Origin: DATJQF01 sp035505995
GTDB taxonomy: Bacteria > Bacteroidota > Bacteroidia > Bacteroidales > FEN-979
Direction: 5' to 3'
DNA: 35,877 bases
Assembly (NCBI GenBank): GCA_035505995.1
Contig: DATJQF010000069.1
Span: 1 to 35,877 of the forward strand
Shown: positions 33,046 to 35,877 of the stretch, piece by piece
Layout of the letters: each line of letters begins with the position of its first letter
How positions within the stretch are numbered: the stretch's first letter is position 1
Notes under the pieces: model-generated
The model's input: the letters and a program-made list of their open reading frames with translations, nothing else
Told to the model about the DNA's origin: nothing
Databases searched by the model: none
Made by a program: the position numbers and the translations under genes

Positions 33046-33666
33046 ATGAAAGGAAAGGATTTGTTTCACTACGTCTTCGTCCTGCTCTTATTCTCAGCTT
33101 TTACACCCGGCTTATTTTCCCAGACCAGTCCGGAAAACCTGAAGGTCCTTCCGCCGGTTTGCCTGTCGGAGACCGAGCAGCAGATCTATCGCATGATCAA
33201 CGCCTACCGGGAAGAGAAAGGATTAAACCCCGTACCGTTGTCCGCCTCCCTCACCTATGTCGCCCAGTCGCATGTCCGCGACCTGGCCGATAACGGTCAC
33301 ATCACCTCCCGCTGCAACCTGCACAGCTGGTCCGGCCATGGACCCTGGACCGGATGCTGTTATACCGAGGACCACAAGCAGGCCGCCTGCATGTGGAACA
33401 AGCCCAGGGAGCTGACCGATTATGATTCGGAGGGCTATGAGATCGCCTTCTGGACCAATGCCGAGCTCGATCCGGCCGCCTTTGCCGACCGGGCCTTGAA
33501 AGCCTGGAAGCACAGTCCGGACCATAATGAGGTGCTGGTCAATATCCGGCAATGGAAGGATAAGGAGTGGAATGCGATCGGCATCGGGTATTATAAAGGA
33601 TATGCGGCCGTCTGGTTCGGGACGCTCCCGGATCCGGAAGGAGAAGTACGTCGCTGTTCCGAATAA
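33046..33666 (+). CDS. Secreted CAP-superfamily (SCP/PR-1-like) protein
   Basis: CAP proteins are extracellular alpha-beta-alpha domains with varied lipid-binding or signalling roles. The 206-residue protein has a signal peptide (about 1-25, FSQ). The CAP cavity residues are visible: His76 (SHVRDLADNGH), Glu132 in EGYEIAFW, and His160 in WKHSPDHNEVLVN. Several cysteines (90, 104, 105, 115) lie in an insertion with CNLHSWSGHGPWTGCC and may form disulfides. No catalytic activity is implied. It is followed 24 bp later by a barrel protein gene. Confidence 0.85.
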   Translation: MKGKDLFHYVFVLLLFSAFTPGLFSQTSPENLKVLPPVCLSETEQQIYRMINAYREEKGLNPVPLSASLTYVAQSHVRDLADNGHITSRCNLHSWSGHGPWTGCCYTEDHKQAACMWNKPRELTDYDSEGYEIAFWTNAELDPAAFADRALKAWKHSPDHNEVLVNIRQWKDKEWNAIGIGYYKGYAAVWFGTLPDPEGEVRRCSE

Positions 33667-33690
33667 AACCTTATTTTTAACGGAAAAAAG

Positions 33691-34332
33691 ATGAGCTCCA
33701 GGCCCTGGCTTCTGCTGATTCTTCTCTGGGTCGCCGGAGAGGCGGTGGCCCAGCGATTTAACGGGGGTGTCCTGCTGGGAGGAAATGTCAGCCAGGTGGA
33801 TGGCGATACCTGGCAGGGATACCATAAATTCGGTTTCCAGGCAGGCGGCCTGGTCGCACTGCGGATCTCACCCCATTCTTCCTTCCAGATGGAGCTGGAA
33901 TACTTTCAGAAGGGAAGCCGGCAGAACGGGGACTCCACCGGGGGCAACACGAGTTCAAGCCAGATCAGCACGTATTTGCTGAGGCTTCATTATATTGAGA
34001 TCCCGGTGTTGTACCAATATACTTTTGCCAAACGGTTCTTCGCGGAGGTCGGAGCGGCGGCCGTTATCAATGTCGGCTCCAAGGAGCTGGTAAATGGCTT
34101 CCCGGATCCGGACCCCGTCCCGCTGCGGGCAGTGACGGCTGCCGGGATCCTGGGGATAGGCGGCTACATTACGCGGCACCTGAAGGCCGATTTCCGGTTC
34201 AACTATTCGCTGATGTCGATCCGCAACGGGACAGAGGCAGCTTACCGGAAAATATTGTTTGAGGTCGGGCAGTATAATAATGTGCTGGCACTAACTTTAT
34301 ACTGGGATTTCAAGCCGAATGAGGGGTGGTGA
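33691..34332 (+). CDS. Small outer-membrane beta-barrel protein (porin family)
   Basis: The 213-residue protein has a signal peptide (cleavage about VAQ, residue 21) and then amphipathic strands with alternating hydrophobic residues and aromatic girdles, such as FGFQAGGLVALRI and LHYIEIPVLYQYTF, typical of the eight-stranded OMP_b-brl_2 family common in Bacteroidota. It ends in WDFKPNEGW. Such proteins have structural or unknown envelope roles. A TATTTTTA box (33672-33679) lies 11 bp upstream, so it may have its own promoter. Confidence 0.85.
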   Translation: MSSRPWLLLILLWVAGEAVAQRFNGGVLLGGNVSQVDGDTWQGYHKFGFQAGGLVALRISPHSSFQMELEYFQKGSRQNGDSTGGNTSSSQISTYLLRLHYIEIPVLYQYTFAKRFFAEVGAAAVINVGSKELVNGFPDPDPVPLRAVTAAGILGIGGYITRHLKADFRFNYSLMSIRNGTEAAYRKILFEVGQYNNVLALTLYWDFKPNEGW

Positions 34333-34377
34333 TCATTAGTCGCCAGGTCCCCGGGATAAATGGGCACGAAGAAAGAA

Positions 34378-34944
34378 ATGAAAAAACAAAAGATCATCAT
34401 CGGGATCACCGGCGCGAGCGGAGCGATCTATGGCAGGAAGTTGCTGGATAAGCTGGCCGGGATGAAAGACCAGGTAGAGGAGGCGGGGGTGATCTTTTCG
34501 GATAATGCACGAGCCGTCTGGGAATATGAGCTGGGGAAAATGAACCCCTCGGAGATCCCGTTCCCCGTGTATGCCCCTGATAATTTGTTCGCCCCGATGG
34601 CATCCGGCTCGGCGGGGTTTGAGACCATGATCATTATCCCCTGCACCATGGGGACCCTGGGAAGGATCGCCTCGGGGGTTTCCGGCGACCTGATGACACG
34701 CGCCGCGGATGTGATCCTGAAGGAAAGGAAAAAACTGATCCTGGTGCCCAGGGAGATGCCTTACAGCCTGATCCATATCCGGAACCTGAAGCTGCTGACC
34801 GAAGCGGGAGCGGTCATCTGCCCTGCATCCCCTTCCTTTTACAGCAGGCCGCAGGAAATAAATGATCTGGTAATGACTGTTGTTGACCGGGTGCTGACCC
34901 TCGCGGGGTTTGAGTTTCCATCTTTTAACTGGGGAAAAGAATAA
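34378..34944 (+). CDS. ubiX: Flavin prenyltransferase
   Basis: UbiX prenylates FMN with dimethylallyl phosphate to make prenyl-FMN, the cofactor of UbiD-type decarboxylases. The protein of 188 residues starts MKKQKIIIGITGASGAIYG with the flavin-binding loop, and has PCTMGTLGRIASGVSGDLMTRAADV and the terminal PREMPYSLIHIRNL block, all diagnostic. An in-frame ATG at 34360 would add six residues (MGTKKE); the later ATG gives the canonical N-terminus. No ubiD is adjacent in the window. It converges with queG. Confidence 0.94.
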   Translation: MKKQKIIIGITGASGAIYGRKLLDKLAGMKDQVEEAGVIFSDNARAVWEYELGKMNPSEIPFPVYAPDNLFAPMASGSAGFETMIIIPCTMGTLGRIASGVSGDLMTRAADVILKERKKLILVPREMPYSLIHIRNLKLLTEAGAVICPASPSFYSRPQEINDLVMTVVDRVLTLAGFEFPSFNWGKE

Positions 34945-34980
34945 GGCTTTCTTATCCACCAAGGCAAACGAAGGATTTCA

Positions 34981-35877
34981 TTAAGTTGCACGGCGGATCG
35001 TGTCCATGATTTTGCGATAGCCGGTCCTCTTCATGGCCATGCCTTTGAAGATCCTTTCGAAATCATCTTCGGTAAGTTCCTTCCAGTCCGGTTTCCTGAG
35101 CCGCCGGAATTCTTCCGAAGGGAAAAAGGCCGGCTCGTCATGGGGAAGTGCGGATTTATTGAACGGGCAAACATCCTGGCAGGTGTCGCAACCGTAAATC
35201 CGGTCCCCCATCTTATGGGCGATCTCCTCCGGGATGCCGGGTTCCGTTTCGATCGTATGATAGGCGATGCACCGCAGGGGATCCAGCTCATAAGGTGCCG
35301 TGATGGCCCCGGTAGGACAGGCTTCCATGCACCGGGTGCAGGTGCCGCAATGATCTTCCGCCGGGAGGTCGTACTCCGTTTCCAGGCTCGTGAGGAGTAT
35401 GCCGATAAAGAAGAAAGACCCCCTCTCCTTATTCAGCAGGAGCGTGTTTTTCCCCTGCCAGCCCACCCCGCAGCGCTGCGCCCAGGCTTTTTCCAGCACC
35501 GGTCCCGAATCCACGAAGGCCAGGGTCCTGATCCCCGGAGAAAGCCCTGCAATGAAACGGGTCAGATCCTGCAGCCTGGCTTTCATCACCGGATGGTGGT
35601 CTTTCCCGTAAGCATACTTTGAGACGAAAAAATTGTTTTCCGCGGGGATGACTTCCCGTGGATAATAATTGAGCAGGACCGCGATCACGGATCTTATTTC
35701 CGGCAGCAGCAGCGAGGGATCCAGCCGCGGACCGGCATATTTTTCCAGGTATTCCAGGCCGGGATAGGGGTGAACACCCAGGAAGCGGCTGTAATAATCC
35801 CGCAGTTCCTCCAGCGGCCGGGCCGGGGCGATCCCGCAAAAGGTGAAGCCGAGTTCGAGGGATCTTTGCTTTATTTC
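34981..35877 (-). CDS. queG: Epoxyqueuosine reductase (N-terminus cut by window edge)
   Basis: QueG uses cobalamin and two [4Fe-4S] clusters to reduce epoxyqueuosine in tRNA to queuosine. About 298 residues are visible and the frame stays open to the right edge, so the first residues are missing; a GTG at 35688 is internal. Upstream of it the frame reads LGFTFCGIAPARPLEELRDY, the normal QueG N-terminus. Further blocks are the catalytic Asp in FVDSGPVLEKAW, GWQGKNTLLL, and the ferredoxin-like clusters CGTCTRCMEACPTGAI and CDTCQDVCPFN. Confidence 0.95.
   Translation of the reverse strand, partial: EIKQRSLELGFTFCGIAPARPLEELRDYYSRFLGVHPYPGLEYLEKYAGPRLDPSLLLPEIRSVIAVLLNYYPREVIPAENNFFVSKYAYGKDHHPVMKARLQDLTRFIAGLSPGIRTLAFVDSGPVLEKAWAQRCGVGWQGKNTLLLNKERGSFFFIGILLTSLETEYDLPAEDHCGTCTRCMEACPTGAITAPYELDPLRCIAYHTIETEPGIPEEIAHKMGDRIYGCDTCQDVCPFNKSALPHDEPAFFPSEEFRRLRKPDWKELTEDDFERIFKGMAMKRTGYRKIMDTIRRAT

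Noticed and set aside
13686..34944. Ubiquinone biosynthesis suggested by UbiB and UbiX homologues
   Set aside because: The two genes are far apart, no other ubi genes are present, and the lineage normally makes menaquinone; both families have wider roles.
1..35877. CRISPR arrays, insertion sequences, prophage or attachment sites
   Set aside because: No regularly spaced repeats, transposase, integrase or phage genes were seen, and the single tRNA has no duplicated 3' end nearby.

Overview
The window looks like a chromosomal core region of a Bacteroidota bacterium of moderately high GC content. No phage, insertion sequence, CRISPR array or rRNA gene was seen. The lineage call rests on several points: promoters of the Bacteroidota type (-7 box TAnnTTTG, few Shine-Dalgarno sites); gene families typical of the phylum (IPExxxVDY-like protein next to acpP-fabF-rnc, RprX/RprY-like two-component pair, DGDGxIG-type lipoprotein, an Omp85-like barrel fused to a TolB-like propeller, class II nrdJ with a C-terminal zinc ribbon); and the absence of ubiquinone-pathway genes other than ubiX and a UbiB-family gene. 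I cannot place it to genus.

Layout. 1-3003 (minus): lipoprotein, mrdA (PBP2) and rodA (cut by the left edge), the elongation wall-synthesis module. 3120-5122: a LuxE-like adenylating enzyme, an SRAP (YedK/HMCES) protein and acylphosphatase. 5179-7920 (minus): histidine kinase, OmpR-type regulator and rsmI in one likely operon. 7921-8180: a dense regulatory region with a helically phased TTAAC array between two divergent promoter boxes, and a strong intrinsic terminator just before pgi. 8181-10109: pgi and purN, convergent. 10391-12759: acpP, fabF, rnc. 12837-15335: IPExxxVDY-like protein, small phasin-like protein, UbiB-family kinase, as an overlapping operon. 15341-17139 (minus): pheS and a secreted cyclophilin. 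17306-19987: an unrecognised Bacteroidota protein, dusB and a CPBP membrane protease. 20173-20349: a 27-residue hydrophobic mini-ORF and tRNA-Ser(GGA). 20418-23869 (minus): MBL hydrolase, family 9 glycosyltransferase, tatD and ansA, a tight operon with ATGA overlaps. 23993-27786: a giant outer-membrane fusion protein and a YhbP-like flavin-fold protein. 28024-30708: nrdJ. 30719-31928 (minus): a protein with 25-residue repeats and a COG0731-like radical SAM enzyme. 32029-34944: polyprenyl diphosphate synthase, CAP protein, small outer-membrane barrel, ubiX. 34981-35877 (minus): queG, cut by the right edge.

Most of the window is housekeeping: cell wall (mrdA, rodA), fatty acids (acpP, fabF), RNA processing and tRNA/rRNA modification (rnc, rsmI, dusB, queG, pheS, tRNA-Ser), central metabolism (pgi, purN, ansA, nrdJ), isoprenoid/quinone-related functions (polyprenyl synthase, UbiB, ubiX) and envelope proteins. 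No obvious new defence or mobile system is present. The observations most worth following are the TTAAC array and leader/terminator between the sensor kinase and pgi, the tiny membrane ORF abutting tRNA-Ser, the pseudo-peptidase/propeller/barrel fusion, the exact 25-residue repeat protein, the phasin-UbiB pair, and the stand-alone LuxE-like enzyme. Spurious upstream TTG starts inside TAnnTTTG promoter boxes were found at purN, the radical SAM gene and the repeat gene, and the starts were corrected accordingly.
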